Below are positions 1 to 9,167 of a stretch of 64,000 nt of DNA, in pieces. Numbering within the stretch: the first letter of the stretch is position 1; each line of letters begins with the position of its first letter. Under the pieces are notes generated by a model. It worked only from the letters and a program-made list of their open reading frames with translations. It had not been told where the DNA came from and made no database searches. This DNA is from Thermopetrobacter sp. TC1 (GTDB taxonomy: Bacteria > Pseudomonadota > Alphaproteobacteria > Rhizobiales > Aestuariivirgaceae): assembly GCF_000746275.1 (NCBI RefSeq), contig NZ_KN050828.1, positions 599,384 to 663,383 of the forward strand. The letters are read 5' to 3'. The position numbers were made by a program, and so were the translations under genes.

Positions 1-1604
1 TTTATCGGCGTTTCATGCAGCAGGCCATTCGTGAGCAGGATGGATTGACGGTCATCGAGGGAGAGGTGGCCGCGCTGGAATTTTCGCCTCAGGATCATGT
101 CACGGGCGTCAGACTGGCTGACGGGCGTCTGCTTGATGCGCGTGCGGTGGTGCTGACCACAGGCACGTTTCTCAACGGGCTCATCCATCTTGGCGAAAAG
201 AGCTGGCCGGCGGGGCGGATGGACGATCCCCCGGCGCGGATGCTTTCGGAAAGCCTGCGCCGGCTGGAACTGCCGCTCGGGCGGCTGAAAACGGGAACAC
301 CCCCGCGGCTGGATGGCCGCACCATTGATTACGAGCGGCTGCAGGAACAGCCGGGAGATGAGGACCCGGTGCCGTTTTCCTTTCTCACGGAGCGGATCGA
401 GCGGGAGCAGGTGGTCTGTCACATCACGCATACGACGGAAGAGACTCACCGCATCATCCGCGACAATCTGCATCGTTCGGCGATGTATTCCGGCCGTATC
501 GAAAGCCGGGGGCCGCGCTATTGTCCCTCGATCGAGGACAAGATCGTGCGCTTTGCCGAAAAGCCCTCGCACCAGATCTTTCTGGAGCCGGAGGGGCTTG
601 ATGATCACACGGTCTATCCCAACGGGATTTCAACGTCCCTGCCGGAAGAGGTGCAAAGGGCCTATGTGGCGTCGATCCCCGGATTGGAAAATGCGGTGAT
701 GATCCGGCCGGGCTATGCCATCGAATATGATTACGTCGATCCGCGCGTGCTCAATGCGGCGCTGATGGTGGAGAAGGCGCCGGGCCTGTTTCTGGCCGGT
801 CAGATCAACGGCACCACCGGGTATGAGGAAGCGGCGGCGCAAGGAGTCCTAGCCGGGATGAACGCGGCACGGTTTGCGTCTGGCAAGGGGTTCGTGACCG
901 TCTCGCGGGCGGATGGTTATCTCGGTGTCATGGTGGATGATCTGATCACGCGCGGGGTGACGGAGCCCTATCGCATGTTCACGTCCCGGGCGGAATATCG
1001 CCTGAAATTGCGGGCGGACAATGCCGATGAGCGTCTAACGCCGCTCGGTATTGCAGCCGGCATCGTGGGGCCGGAGCGGCAGCGCCTTTTTCGGCGCAAG
1101 ATGGAGATGATCAGGGCCGTGCACGAGATGGCACGGGCGCGGACGCTCACGCCAGGCGAGGCGCAGCGTCATGGTATTGCGGTCAATCAGGACGGGCGGC
1201 GGCGTGATGTGATCGCCCTTTTGGCCCTGCCGTCCGTTGATCTCGGCACGATCATGCGTATCTGGCCGGAGTTTGGCCGCTTTCCCGCCGATGTGCTGGA
1301 GCGGCTGGAGGTGGAGGCCGTTTATGCCGGGATCATGAAACGCCAGGAGGCGGATATCGCCGCCTATCTCAAGGACCATGCCGTGCGCATCCCGCCGGGG
1401 TTTGACTATGCAGCCCTGCCGGGCCTGTCCAATGAGCTGCGGGAAAAGCTGGAGGCCACGCGTCCGGAAACACTGGCGCAGGCTGCGCGCATCGATGGCA
1501 TGACGCCGGCAGCGCTTGCGCTCATCTATGCCGCCGTAAAGCGGGAGGCACGGGGGCAGGGCAGCAAAACACAGCATCCTGTAGCCAAACATCCTGCTGC
1601 GTGA
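1..1604 (+). CDS. mnmG: tRNA U34 carboxymethylaminomethyl-modifying enzyme MnmG, 5' end cut by window edge
   Basis: FAD-dependent enzyme that, with the GTPase MnmE, installs the (carboxymethyl)aminomethyl group on wobble U34 of certain tRNAs. The reading frame is open to the left edge, and the codons before the first visible Met read Y-R-R-F, the conserved LYR-type segment of the family. So about the first 95 residues, including the Rossmann GxGxxG motif, lie outside the window. Seen are [18 protein letters not shown], the FAD-contact segment [16 protein letters not shown] and the TSRAEYRL motif, followed by the helical tRNA/MnmE-binding C-terminal domain. Gene order mnmG-rsmG-parA-parB is the classic arrangement near the alphaproteobacterial origin. 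The last 15 or so residues are a variable polar tail. Confidence 0.97.
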   Translation, partial: YRRFMQQAIREQDGLTVIEGEVAALEFSPQDHVTGVRLADGRLLDARAVVLTTGTFLNGLIHLGEKSWPAGRMDDPPARMLSESLRRLELPLGRLKTGTPPRLDGRTIDYERLQEQPGDEDPVPFSFLTERIEREQVVCHITHTTEETHRIIRDNLHRSAMYSGRIESRGPRYCPSIEDKIVRFAEKPSHQIFLEPEGLDDHTVYPNGISTSLPEEVQRAYVASIPGLENAVMIRPGYAIEYDYVDPRVLNAALMVEKAPGLFLAGQINGTTGYEEAAAQGVLAGMNAARFASGKGFVTVSRADGYLGVMVDDLITRGVTEPYRMFTSRAEYRLKLRADNADERLTPLGIAAGIVGPERQRLFRRKMEMIRAVHEMARARTLTPGEAQRHGIAVNQDGRRRDVIALLALPSVDLGTIMRIWPEFGRFPADVLERLEVEAVYAGIMKRQEADIAAYLKDHAVRIPPGFDYAALPGLSNELREKLEATRPETLAQAARIDGMTPAALALIYAAVKREARGQGSKTQHPVAKHPAA

Positions 1605-1735
1605 TTTCTTCCTTTGCGCCAAGCCTGTGGAAGAGCCATGTGCCCGCCCTTGGCAAGGGGCGTGGCGCGCGGCACAGTCCCTGTTGTCAACGGATGCGCA
1701 GAGGCAATCGATTCACAAGTGTCACGAAGGTCGCT

Positions 1736-2392
1736 ATGCTTTCTTCCGATTCGGATGCTGATGCGGTGTGCCGCCATTTCGATGTTTCACGTGAATCATG
1801 CGCGCGCCTGCATTGTTACGTATCCGAACTGAAGAAATGGCAGCGCCGGATCAATCTGGTCGGACCGGGCACGCTGGACCGGGTCTGGGCGCGGCATGTG
1901 GCGGATGGGCTGCAAGTGATCCCGCATCTGCCCAGGGATGCGGATTGCCTCGTCGATTTCGGTTCGGGCAGCGGTGTGCCGGGTTTGGTGGTGGCGGCCG
2001 TCGTGAACAGCGGGCGTGTGGTGCTGGTGGAGAGTTCGTCAAAGAAGGTGGCCTTTTTGCGTCATGTAGCGCGTACGTGTGGGATCCGTGTCGAGGTGAG
2101 GCAGGCGCGGGTGGAGGCCTTGGATCCGGCGACTGTTTGTACGGGCGCGAAACGGATCGTGCTTTTGGCGCGGGCGCTTGCGCCGCTGACGCGGCTTTTG
2201 ACGCTCGCCGCGCCCTGGTTTGCAATGGGGGCGGAAGCCCTCTGGCACAAGGGTCAAGATTTTGATAAAGAACTGAAGGAAGCCACAAGATATTGGGACT
2301 TGGATGTGGATATTTTGCCTTCGGAGATCGAAGGAGGTGGCGTGCTCCTTCATGTTCGATCGGCCAAGAGGCGCGCACAGACGCAGGCATGA
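1736..2392 (+). CDS. rsmG: 16S rRNA (guanine527-N7)-methyltransferase RsmG
   Basis: SAM-dependent methyltransferase that modifies G527 of 16S rRNA. A 218-residue product fits the family. SAM motif I is FGSGSGVPG at residues 74-82, preceded by RHVADGLQ (53-60), and LVESSSKKVAFLR follows as motif II. An upstream in-frame GTG at 1601 would add 45 residues of non-conserved sequence. The ATG at 1736 is preferred because AAGG lies 5 bases before it and the length then fits. Residues 17-21 (V-S-R-E-S) are encoded by a parS-like sequence, described separately. It lies 131 bases after mnmG and just before parA. Confidence 0.95.
   Translation: MLSSDSDADAVCRHFDVSRESCARLHCYVSELKKWQRRINLVGPGTLDRVWARHVADGLQVIPHLPRDADCLVDFGSGSGVPGLVVAAVVNSGRVVLVESSSKKVAFLRHVARTCGIRVEVRQARVEALDPATVCTGAKRIVLLARALAPLTRLLTLAAPWFAMGAEALWHKGQDFDKELKEATRYWDLDVDILPSEIEGGGVLLHVRSAKRRAQTQA
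1783..1798 (+). promoter_or_regulatory. parS-like centromere site inside rsmG
   Basis: The 16 bases TGTTTCACGTGAATCA match the widely conserved ParB-binding site TGTTTCACGTGAAACA at 15 of 16 positions, with one change (A to T at position 14). It lies in codons 16-21 of rsmG, about 1.5 kb upstream of parB. I recall that rsmG proteins of other alphaproteobacteria often carry VSRET at the same place, which is parS read in this frame. No second copy was found in the window. Confidence 0.8.
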
Positions 2393-2432
2393 GTCGAAAG
2401 AGCCTTGAGCATGAGGCAGGGAGATGGGGGTC

Positions 2433-3239
2433 ATGAGCGAACGGAAGATGCCACGGATCCTGGCCATCGCCAATCAGAAGGGTGGCGTGGGCAAGACGAC
2501 CACAGCCATCAATCTCGGTACGGCCCTGGCGGCGGTGGGCGAAACGGTGCTGGTCATCGACATGGATCCGCAGGGCAATGCCACCACGGGGCTTGGCGTG
2601 GATCGGCGGCGGCTTGTGCATTCCACTTACGAGATGCTCATCGGCGAGGTGACGCTGGATCTCGTGGTGTGCGAAACGGGCATTCCCGGGCTGGATTGCG
2701 CGCCTTCTTCTCTTGATCTGCTCGGTGCGGAGCTGGAGCTGGCCGATTTTCCGCGCAAGGCCTTTCGCCTGGCCGATGCAATCAGAACCATGGTAGAACA
2801 CGGTAATCGTCAGTATACGTACATTCTCGTTGATTGCCCGCCCTCGTTGAATTTGCTGACGATCAACGCCCTGGCCGCGGCGGATGCCGTTCTGGTGCCG
2901 CTGCAATGTGAGTATTTCGCGCTGGAGGGGCTGTCGCAGCTTTTGAAGACGGTGGAGCGCGTGCGCAATTCGCTCAATCCGCGGCTGACGATCCAGGGCG
3001 TGGTCCTGACCATGTATGACCGCCGCAATTCCCTCTCCGAGCAGGTGGCGCAGGATGTGCGCTCCGTGCTGGGGGACAAGGTGTATCAGACGATCATTCC
3101 ACGAAACGTGCGCGTTTCCGAGGCGCCGTCGCATGGCAAGCCGGTTCTGCTTTATGACAGCCGCTGCGCCGGTTCGCAGGCCTATATCCGGCTGGCTTCC
3201 GAAATCATCCGGCGGGAGAACGATCTGCGCGCGGCCTGA
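2433..3239 (+). CDS. parA: chromosome partitioning ATPase ParA
   Basis: Walker-type ATPase that moves ParB-parS complexes along the nucleoid during chromosome segregation. The 268-residue product has the deviant Walker A motif KGGVGKTT at residues 16-23, the A' motif DMDPQGN at 43-49, and Walker B-type VDCPPSLN near residue 135. An ATG at 2424 would add three residues. The one at 2433 is chosen because GGGAG at 2419-2423 is then correctly spaced, while it abuts the 2424 ATG. It lies 40 bases after rsmG and about 100 bases before parB, so the genes are probably one transcription unit. Confidence 0.96.
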   Translation: MSERKMPRILAIANQKGGVGKTTTAINLGTALAAVGETVLVIDMDPQGNATTGLGVDRRRLVHSTYEMLIGEVTLDLVVCETGIPGLDCAPSSLDLLGAELELADFPRKAFRLADAIRTMVEHGNRQYTYILVDCPPSLNLLTINALAAADAVLVPLQCEYFALEGLSQLLKTVERVRNSLNPRLTIQGVVLTMYDRRNSLSEQVAQDVRSVLGDKVYQTIIPRNVRVSEAPSHGKPVLLYDSRCAGSQAYIRLASEIIRRENDLRAA

Positions 3240-3339
3240 CGACTTAAGGGCCCGTTCGCCATCACATGATCATGCCGCAGCTAGATGCGGGGCAATTGAG
3301 GCAGGAAAAATCGAGGGGCAGGAAGGAGAGACGTTCATC

Positions 3340-4251
3340 ATGAGCGCTGCACCAAAGAAACGGCTGGGACGGGGGCTTGCCGCCCTTATCGGCGATGACG
3401 TGAGCGAAGAGAGTGTCATCGAGGCTGCGCGGGGCGGCGGGCTGAAAATGGTGAGCATCGCCGATCTCTCCCCCAATCCGCACAATCCGCGCCAGTTCTT
3501 CGATGAGGAAGAGCTCAACGAGCTGGCGGCCTCGATCCGGGACAAGGGCGTGTTGCAGCCCATCGTCGTGCGGCCGACGGATAGCCCCGGGCGCTATGAG
3601 ATCGTGGCCGGTGAACGGCGCTGGCGTGCGGCGCAGAAGGCGGGCTTGCATGAGGTGCCCGTCGTAGTGCGCGAGCTTACCGAGGCGGAGGCGCTCGAAG
3701 TGGCGCTGATCGAGAATATTCAGCGCACCGATCTCAATCCGCTGGAAGAGGCCATGGGCTATGCGCAGCTCATGGAGCAGTTTGGCTATACGCAGCAGCA
3801 GCTGGCCGACGTGATCGGCAAGAGCCGCAGTCATATCGCCAATACCTTGCGGTTGCTCAATCTGCCCGATGACGTAAAGGCCATGATCCGGGAAGGGCAG
3901 CTCTCTGCCGGACATGCCCGGGCATTGATTGCCACGCGCGATGCCTCGGCGCTGGCGAGGCGGATCGTCAAGCTGGGTCTTTCCGTGCGCGAGGCGGAAA
4001 AGCTGGCCCGCGAGGAAGGCAAAAAGGAAGAGAAGCAGCCCCAGCAGCCGGCGCCCGATGATGGAATGCCGCCGCTGGAGACGAAAAGCGCGGACATCAA
4101 GGCCCTGGAGCGACAGATTGAGGATGCGCTTGGCCTTTCCGTGGAAATCGTGGACAAGGGGCGCAAGGGCGGGCGCATGATCATCTCCTATCGCAGCATG
4201 GATCAGCTGGATGAAATCTGCCGCCGGTTGCTGGGCGCCTTTGCCGGATAA
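3340..4251 (+). CDS. parB: chromosome partitioning protein ParB
   Basis: CTP-dependent DNA clamp that loads at parS and nucleates the partition complex. The 303-residue product starts at the ATG preceded by AAGGAG (3323-3328). The conserved N-terminal segment RLGRGLAALIG is at residues 8-18, the NPR motif is near residue 49 and the CTP-binding GERRWRA is at 91-97. A helix-turn-helix (residues about 148-170) for parS binding follows, then a charged KE-rich linker and the C-terminal dimerisation domain ending near residue 300. The frame stays open upstream over the end of parA, but that extension is not conserved. A strong terminator follows 50 bases downstream. Confidence 0.97.
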   Translation: MSAAPKKRLGRGLAALIGDDVSEESVIEAARGGGLKMVSIADLSPNPHNPRQFFDEEELNELAASIRDKGVLQPIVVRPTDSPGRYEIVAGERRWRAAQKAGLHEVPVVVRELTEAEALEVALIENIQRTDLNPLEEAMGYAQLMEQFGYTQQQLADVIGKSRSHIANTLRLLNLPDDVKAMIREGQLSAGHARALIATRDASALARRIVKLGLSVREAEKLAREEGKKEEKQPQQPAPDDGMPPLETKSADIKALERQIEDALGLSVEIVDKGRKGGRMIISYRSMDQLDEICRRLLGAFAG

Positions 4252-4304
4252 GCGCTAACGCGTGATAAGCGAGGCGCCCGGATCGATTCATGAACGTAAC
4301 GACC

Positions 4305-4341
4305 AAGAGCCCGTTCTATGCGGAACGGGCTCTTTCCATTT
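4305..4341 (+). terminator. Rho-independent terminator after parB
   Basis: A perfect 12-bp stem (4305-4316 pairing with 4323-4334) encloses a 6-base loop and is followed by a T-rich run (TTTCCATTTTA). It closes the mnmG-rsmG-parA-parB block on the plus strand. Confidence 0.85.
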
Positions 4342-4361
4342 TATCCATGTGATCATGTGCT

Positions 4362-4391
4362 TTGACAGGAGCCGGTGTTCGGACCTACTAT
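4362..4391 (+). promoter_or_regulatory. sigma70-type promoter for the indolepyruvate oxidoreductase gene
   Basis: A perfect -35 box TTGACA (4362-4367), an 18-base spacer and TACTAT (4386-4391) as the -10. The predicted transcript begins near 4398. That lies downstream of the in-frame GTG at 4375 and so supports the later ATG at 4462 as the real start. It lies directly after the parB terminator. Confidence 0.65.
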
Positions 4392-4461
4392 CAGGTCAAT
4401 AATTCTGACCTTTATTGCAAGCACATCTCTCCTTCAAGGAGCTGCAACAACGAGGTCGGCC

Positions 4462-7400
4462 ATGGCCCGGCATGTGGTTTCGCTTTCCGATCGGTATGAC
4501 CTGAGCAAGACGCGGGTCATGCTCAATGGTTCGCAGGCGATCGTGCGTCTGATGCTCATGCAGAAGGCGCGTGATGAGGCGGCCGGGCTGAATACGGGCG
4601 GCTATGTAACCGGCTATCGCGGTTCGCCTCTGGGGGCGCTGGATGTGCATTTCGAGCAGGCCGAGGATCTGCTTCGGCCGAAGGACATCCTTTTTCAGCC
4701 AGGACTGAACGAGGAGCTTGCGGCAACGGCCATTTGGGGCGCGCAGCAGATCAATCTGTTCGGCGAGGGGGCGAAGGACGGCGTTTTCTGTGCCTGGTAC
4801 GGCAAGGGGCCGGGTGTTGATCGCTCGGGCGATGTGTTTCGTCATGCCAACATTGCCGGCACGGCGCGCCATGGCGGCGTGCTCGTGCTGATGGGGGATG
4901 ATCATGCCGCAGAATCCTCCACCGTGGCGCATCAGAGCGATTTTGCGCTCATCGATGCCATGATCCCCATTCTGAACCCCAGTGGCGTTCAGGAAATCAT
5001 CGATTTTGGGCTGCTGGGCTATGGCCTGTCGCGCTATTCCGGCTGCTGGGTGGGGCTGAAGTGTCTGCATGATACGGTGGAATCCACCGCCGTTGTCGAT
5101 GCCGGTCCGGATCGGGGGCGCTATGTGCTGCCGGATGATCATGCCCTGCCGCCGGATGGCCTGAACATACGCTGGCCGGATGAACGACTGGCGGCAGAGA
5201 AGCGGCTGCATGTGCACAAGCTGGAGGCGGCGAAAGCTTTCGCCCGGGCCAATGACCTGTATCGCACCGTGTGGTCTGCCGGTGATGGAGATGTCATCGG
5301 CATCATTTCCGCTGGCAAGAGCTGGCTGGATGTGCGCCAGGCGCTGATCGATCTCGGCATTGACGAGGCGCGGGCGCGTTCCTTAGGCCTGCGTCTGTTG
5401 AAGGCGGGCATGATCTGGCCGCTTGATGAACAGACGATACGCGCATTTGCCAGGGGCCTGAAAGCGATCCTGGTGGTGGAGGAAAAGCGCGCCATCATGG
5501 AGCCGCAGGTGCGCGACATTCTCTATGGCCTGGATGACAGGCCGGTGGTGATCGGCAAGCGGGATGCTGCAGGCGCGGCGCTTTTGCCGTCGCATGGCAT
5601 TCTTGATGCCAACATGGTGGCACAGGCCATTGGCGCGCTTCTTTCCCTGCGGGGGGCACTGGATACCGATCTTGAGCAGGCGCTCAAGAACATCGCAAGG
5701 CGGCAGGAGAGGGCTGAGCGCATTCCGGATGATCTGGCGCGCAGCCCGTGGTTCTGTGCAGGATGTCCGCACAATACCTCAACCCGTTTGCCAGAAGGGG
5801 CGCGGGGTTATGCCGGCATTGGCTGTCACTGGCTGGTGCAGTTGATGCCGGAGCGCAGAACTCTCGGCGCGACGCAAATGGGCGGCGAGGGGGCGAACTG
5901 GATTGGCGAGGCGCCCTTCTCGCGCAGAACGCATGTGTTTCAGAACCTGGGTGATGGTACCTATGCCCATTCCGGCATTCTTGCCATCCGGGCGGCGCGG
6001 GCGGCCGGCGTGAACATTACCTTCAAGATCCTCTACAACGATGCCGTGGCCATGACCGGCGGTCAGGCGATCGATGGCGGGATCACGGTGCCGGATATTG
6101 CCTGGCAGGTGCGGGCCGAAGGTATTGAGCGCATTGCGGTGGTCATGGAAGAACCCGGCCGCTGGTCGCGGGCGGCCTTTCCGCCGGGCACGACGTTTCA
6201 TCAGCGTAACGAACTGGATTCCCTGCAGAAGGAGCTGATGCAGGTGCCGGGCGTGTCCGTGCTCATTCATGATCAGGTCTGTGCAGCGGAGAAGCGCAGG
6301 CGGCGGCGGCGCGGCACCTATCCCGAGCCTTCCCGTTTCGTGGTGATCAATGAGCGGGTGTGCGAGGGCTGCGGCGATTGCGGCGTACAGTCGAACTGTG
6401 TGGCCATTGTGCCGGTGGAAACGTCCTGGGGGCGCAAGCGGCAGATCGATCAGTCAGTATGCAATGCCGATTATACCTGTCTGGACGGCCTGTGTCCGGC
6501 CATGGTCACGGTGGAGGTGCCGCAGGGCGAGGGCAGGAAAGCCAGAAAAACCGGATCGGGAGATATTCCTGCGCCACCGCCAGTGCCTGCCCCTGCCCTG
6601 CCATCGCTTGCACGGCCGTGGGCCATTGCCATCGCCGGCATTGGGGGCACCGGCGTTGTCACCATCTCGCAGATCATCGGCCATGCTGCCCATATCGCGG
6701 GCCTGGGCGCCGGTGTCATCGACATGTCGGGCATTTCGCAAAAGAACGGTACGGTGATCAGCCATGTGAAGATCGCGGCGCGGCCGGAGGATGTGCCGTC
6801 CATTCGTATCGCGGATGGATCGGCCGATCTTCTGCTGGGCTGTGATGTGCTGACCACGGCCTCGCGCCGTATTTTGCGCATGGCTCATGATGAGCGCACG
6901 GGTGCTGCCGTCAACCTTCACAAGGTCATGCCGGGTCAGTTTGCGACGAACCCGGATTTGGACTTTTCCGTGTCAGACCTGTTGAATCGCATATCGAGTC
7001 ATGTCCGAAACGATATGCTTACGGCCGTGGATACGACCAAGGCGGCCAAGGATCTGCTCGGGGATGGCATCTTTGCAAACATGATGCTGCTGGGTGCGGC
7101 CTGGCAAATGGGGCTGGTGCCGGTGGATGCGGAGAGCATTGAGGATGCGATCCGTCTCAACGGCCGGGCGGTGGACCGCAACATCGCCGCCTTCCACTGG
7201 GGGCGGGCTTTGGCGCATGATTCGGATCTGCGGACGCGTTTCATTCCTGAAACCGATAAGGACGAGGCGCTTTCCCTCAAGGATGTTCTCGAAGAGGGAC
7301 GCAAGCTGCTGACCGCATGGCAGGATGAGCAGGTGGCCGAGTCTTATGCCGCTTTCGTGACGAACGTGGCCGAGCAGGAGCGGGCGCGCACGGGACGGGA

Positions 7401-7902
7401 TGACATTGCCCGAATGGTGGCGCGGCAGCTTGCCCGTCTGACGGCGCTGAAGGATGAATATGAAGTGGCACGGTTATATACAGAAGATCGCGCATTTTTC
7501 GATTCGATAGCGAAACAGTTTGGCGAAGAGGCGAAAGTGCGGCCCTGGCTGGCGCCGCCGCTTCTGAGCCGGCGTGATGAAAATAGAAGACCGCAAAAAC
7601 GGGCGTTTGGCCCCTGGATCTGGAAGGTCATGCCGCTGCTTGCCCGCATGAAAAGTTTGCGCGGCAGCAGGCTGGATCCGTTCGGATGGTCAAAAGAGCG
7701 GCGGGCAGAGAGGCGCATCGCCGAGGTTTATCGGGAGGCTATCCGGCGCGCAATGAAGGTTCTTGGTTCTGACACGCACGAGACGGTCTTGAAGATCGCG
7801 GCAGATGCCGATCGCATTCGCGGTTTTGGGCCGGTGCGGTTGCAGGCGTTCGAGCGCTGGCGGGCGGAAGCGGAGAAGCAATTGCAACACATCGGCGCTT
7901 GA
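4462..7902 (+). CDS. indolepyruvate ferredoxin oxidoreductase, fused alpha/gamma form
   Basis: Thiamine-diphosphate and iron-sulfur enzyme of the 2-oxoacid:ferredoxin oxidoreductase class, expected to oxidise arylpyruvates such as indolepyruvate to acyl-CoA. The 1146-residue product is the single-chain form common in proteobacteria. In order it has: the N-terminal TPP-family domain with GGYVTGYRGSPLG; FCAGCPHN near residue 432; the TPP-binding region with GDGTYAHSG (about 497) and NDAVAMTGGQ (about 526); cysteine clusters CEGCGDCGVQSNC (about 634) and CNADYTCLDGLC; and a C-terminal gamma-type domain opening with AGIGGTGVVT (about 726). The start at 4462 follows a GAGG box and agrees with the upstream promoter. 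The true substrate cannot be read from sequence. Confidence 0.93.
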   Translation: MARHVVSLSDRYDLSKTRVMLNGSQAIVRLMLMQKARDEAAGLNTGGYVTGYRGSPLGALDVHFEQAEDLLRPKDILFQPGLNEELAATAIWGAQQINLFGEGAKDGVFCAWYGKGPGVDRSGDVFRHANIAGTARHGGVLVLMGDDHAAESSTVAHQSDFALIDAMIPILNPSGVQEIIDFGLLGYGLSRYSGCWVGLKCLHDTVESTAVVDAGPDRGRYVLPDDHALPPDGLNIRWPDERLAAEKRLHVHKLEAAKAFARANDLYRTVWSAGDGDVIGIISAGKSWLDVRQALIDLGIDEARARSLGLRLLKAGMIWPLDEQTIRAFARGLKAILVVEEKRAIMEPQVRDILYGLDDRPVVIGKRDAAGAALLPSHGILDANMVAQAIGALLSLRGALDTDLEQALKNIARRQERAERIPDDLARSPWFCAGCPHNTSTRLPEGARGYAGIGCHWLVQLMPERRTLGATQMGGEGANWIGEAPFSRRTHVFQNLGDGTYAHSGILAIRAARAAGVNITFKILYNDAVAMTGGQAIDGGITVPDIAWQVRAEGIERIAVVMEEPGRWSRAAFPPGTTFHQRNELDSLQKELMQVPGVSVLIHDQVCAAEKRRRRRRGTYPEPSRFVVINERVCEGCGDCGVQSNCVAIVPVETSWGRKRQIDQSVCNADYTCLDGLCPAMVTVEVPQGEGRKARKTGSGDIPAPPPVPAPALPSLARPWAIAIAGIGGTGVVTISQIIGHAAHIAGLGAGVIDMSGISQKNGTVISHVKIAARPEDVPSIRIADGSADLLLGCDVLTTASRRILRMAHDERTGAAVNLHKVMPGQFATNPDLDFSVSDLLNRISSHVRNDMLTAVDTTKAAKDLLGDGIFANMMLLGAAWQMGLVPVDAESIEDAIRLNGRAVDRNIAAFHWGRALAHDSDLRTRFIPETDKDEALSLKDVLEEGRKLLTAWQDEQVAESYAAFVTNVAEQERARTGRDDIARMVARQLARLTALKDEYEVARLYTEDRAFFDSIAKQFGEEAKVRPWLAPPLLSRRDENRRPQKRAFGPWIWKVMPLLARMKSLRGSRLDPFGWSKERRAERRIAEVYREAIRRAMKVLGSDTHETVLKIAADADRIRGFGPVRLQAFERWRAEAEKQLQHIGA

Positions 7903-7965
7903 ATGCCGGATGACATTTCGGGTCTCTTATTTCTCCGTTCATATTCTCGCGCTAAAACCGGGCCC

Positions 7966-8544
7966 ATGATTCGCGCCGCATATGACTGGGTGATGCGACT
8001 GTCCGCCCACCACAACGCCACGTGGGTGCTGTTCGTCGTCGCCTTTCTCGAAAGTTCCGTCTTTCCCATCCCGCCGGATGCGCTGCTCATTCCGATGGGC
8101 CTGGCGCGGCATGTGCGCGTGTGGTGGTATGCCACCGTGTCCACCATCGCTTCGGTGCTGGGCGGGCTGGCGGGCTACATGATCGGATACTTTCTGTTCG
8201 ATGCCATCGGGCAGCCGCTGCTTGCCTTCTATGGAATGGAAGAGAAATTCGCCACCTTCACGCAGTGGTATCAGGACAATGGCGCGGCAATTGTTCTCTT
8301 CGCCGGGATCACGCCCTTTCCCTACAAAGTGATCACCATCGCCAGCGGGGCGGTGGCGCTGAATATCTGGGTGTTTATGATTGCGTCCGTTGTTGCGCGG
8401 GCGGCGCGGTTCTATCTGCTGGCGGCGCTGCTCTACTGGTTCGGGCCGAAGGCGCGGGTTTTCATCGAACGCTATCTCGGCTGGATCACGCTGGCGGCCG
8501 GAATTCTTCTGGTCGGTGGTTTTCTCATTCTGCGCTATATATGA
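7966..8544 (+). CDS. YqaA/DedA-like VTT-domain membrane protein
   Basis: Inner-membrane protein of the SNARE-associated/VTT (DedA) superfamily, whose better-studied members act in lipid-carrier flipping and membrane homeostasis. The 192-residue product has four or five hydrophobic segments and the family-like pattern FLESSVFPIPPDALLIP near residue 27, with FAGITPFPYKVITIASGA in the second half. An ATG at 7903 immediately follows the stop of the previous gene and would add 21 residues. Neither start has a clear ribosome-binding site, and 7966 gives the usual family length. It is co-directional with, and probably cotranscribed with, the oxidoreductase gene. Specific role unknown. Confidence 0.8.
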   Translation: MIRAAYDWVMRLSAHHNATWVLFVVAFLESSVFPIPPDALLIPMGLARHVRVWWYATVSTIASVLGGLAGYMIGYFLFDAIGQPLLAFYGMEEKFATFTQWYQDNGAAIVLFAGITPFPYKVITIASGAVALNIWVFMIASVVARAARFYLLAALLYWFGPKARVFIERYLGWITLAAGILLVGGFLILRYI

Positions 8545-8614
8545 TCGGCCGGAATGAAATTCGGAGCCCCGGCAGGGCGGGGCGCAGATGTCTCTTTAAG
8601 GAGCTTTAAGAGAG

Positions 8615-9124
8615 ATGGCCGAGAAGCTTTCCGACCTGCCCATGGTGAAGGACAGAGTGTTTCTTGCCGCTGTCGGCGTTTTCTTGCTGGCCACGGCCGT
8701 CATTCTCACGGCACTGTTCTTTGAGCACATCATGAAATATCAGCCATGCGAACTGTGCTTTCTGCAGCGCAAGCCGTGGTATTTCACTGTTTCTTTCGGG
8801 CTTCTCATGGTCTTTTTCGCCAGCAAGGGCGAAACATGGGTGCGTTATGGCCTGATGCTCATAGGCGTGGTGCTGCTCATCAGCGCCGGTTTGGGCGCCT
8901 GGCATGCGGGCATCGAATGGAAATGGTGGCCGGGGCCGGCCTCCTGCACGAGTGGCGGCGGTTTGCAACTGGGCACGCTGCCGGATCTGAACCAGCGCGT
9001 GGTGCTGTGTGACGAGGCTCCGTTCCGTTTTCTCGGCCTGTCGTTTGCCGGCTGGAATTTCGTGATGTCCCTGATTGGTGCCGGCATTGCCTTCTGGGGC
9101 GCGTTTGACAACAGAAAGGCGTGA
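8615..9124 (+). CDS. dsbB: disulfide bond formation protein DsbB
   Basis: Inner-membrane quinone reductase that reoxidises the periplasmic thiol oxidase DsbA. The 169-residue product has four hydrophobic helices and both periplasmic cysteine pairs: C45/C48 in CELC after the first helix and C111/C132 in the second loop, the expected DsbB arrangement. AAGGAG sits about 11 bases before the ATG. It lies 70 bases after the DedA-like gene and faces the convergent ecm gene. No dsbA is present in the window. Confidence 0.93.
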   Translation: MAEKLSDLPMVKDRVFLAAVGVFLLATAVILTALFFEHIMKYQPCELCFLQRKPWYFTVSFGLLMVFFASKGETWVRYGLMLIGVVLLISAGLGAWHAGIEWKWWPGPASCTSGGGLQLGTLPDLNQRVVLCDEAPFRFLGLSFAGWNFVMSLIGAGIAFWGAFDNRKA

Positions 9125-9167
9125 TCCCTTTTCTCCCCTTCTGCGCCGTGAGGTGCAACGGCGTGGA

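Noticed and set aside
3016-3339. Longer ParB start overlapping parA
   Set aside because: The extension reads parA DNA in another frame; conserved ParB residues begin after 3340 with a good ribosome site.
1-4300. Replication origin
   Set aside because: The mnmG-rsmG-parAB block and parS suggest it is near, but no DnaA-box cluster or AT-rich unwinding region was found in the window.
9125-9167. Hairpin (CGCCGT/ACGGCG) between dsbB and ecm
   Set aside because: Only 6 bp of stem and no T-run on either strand, so not called as a terminator.
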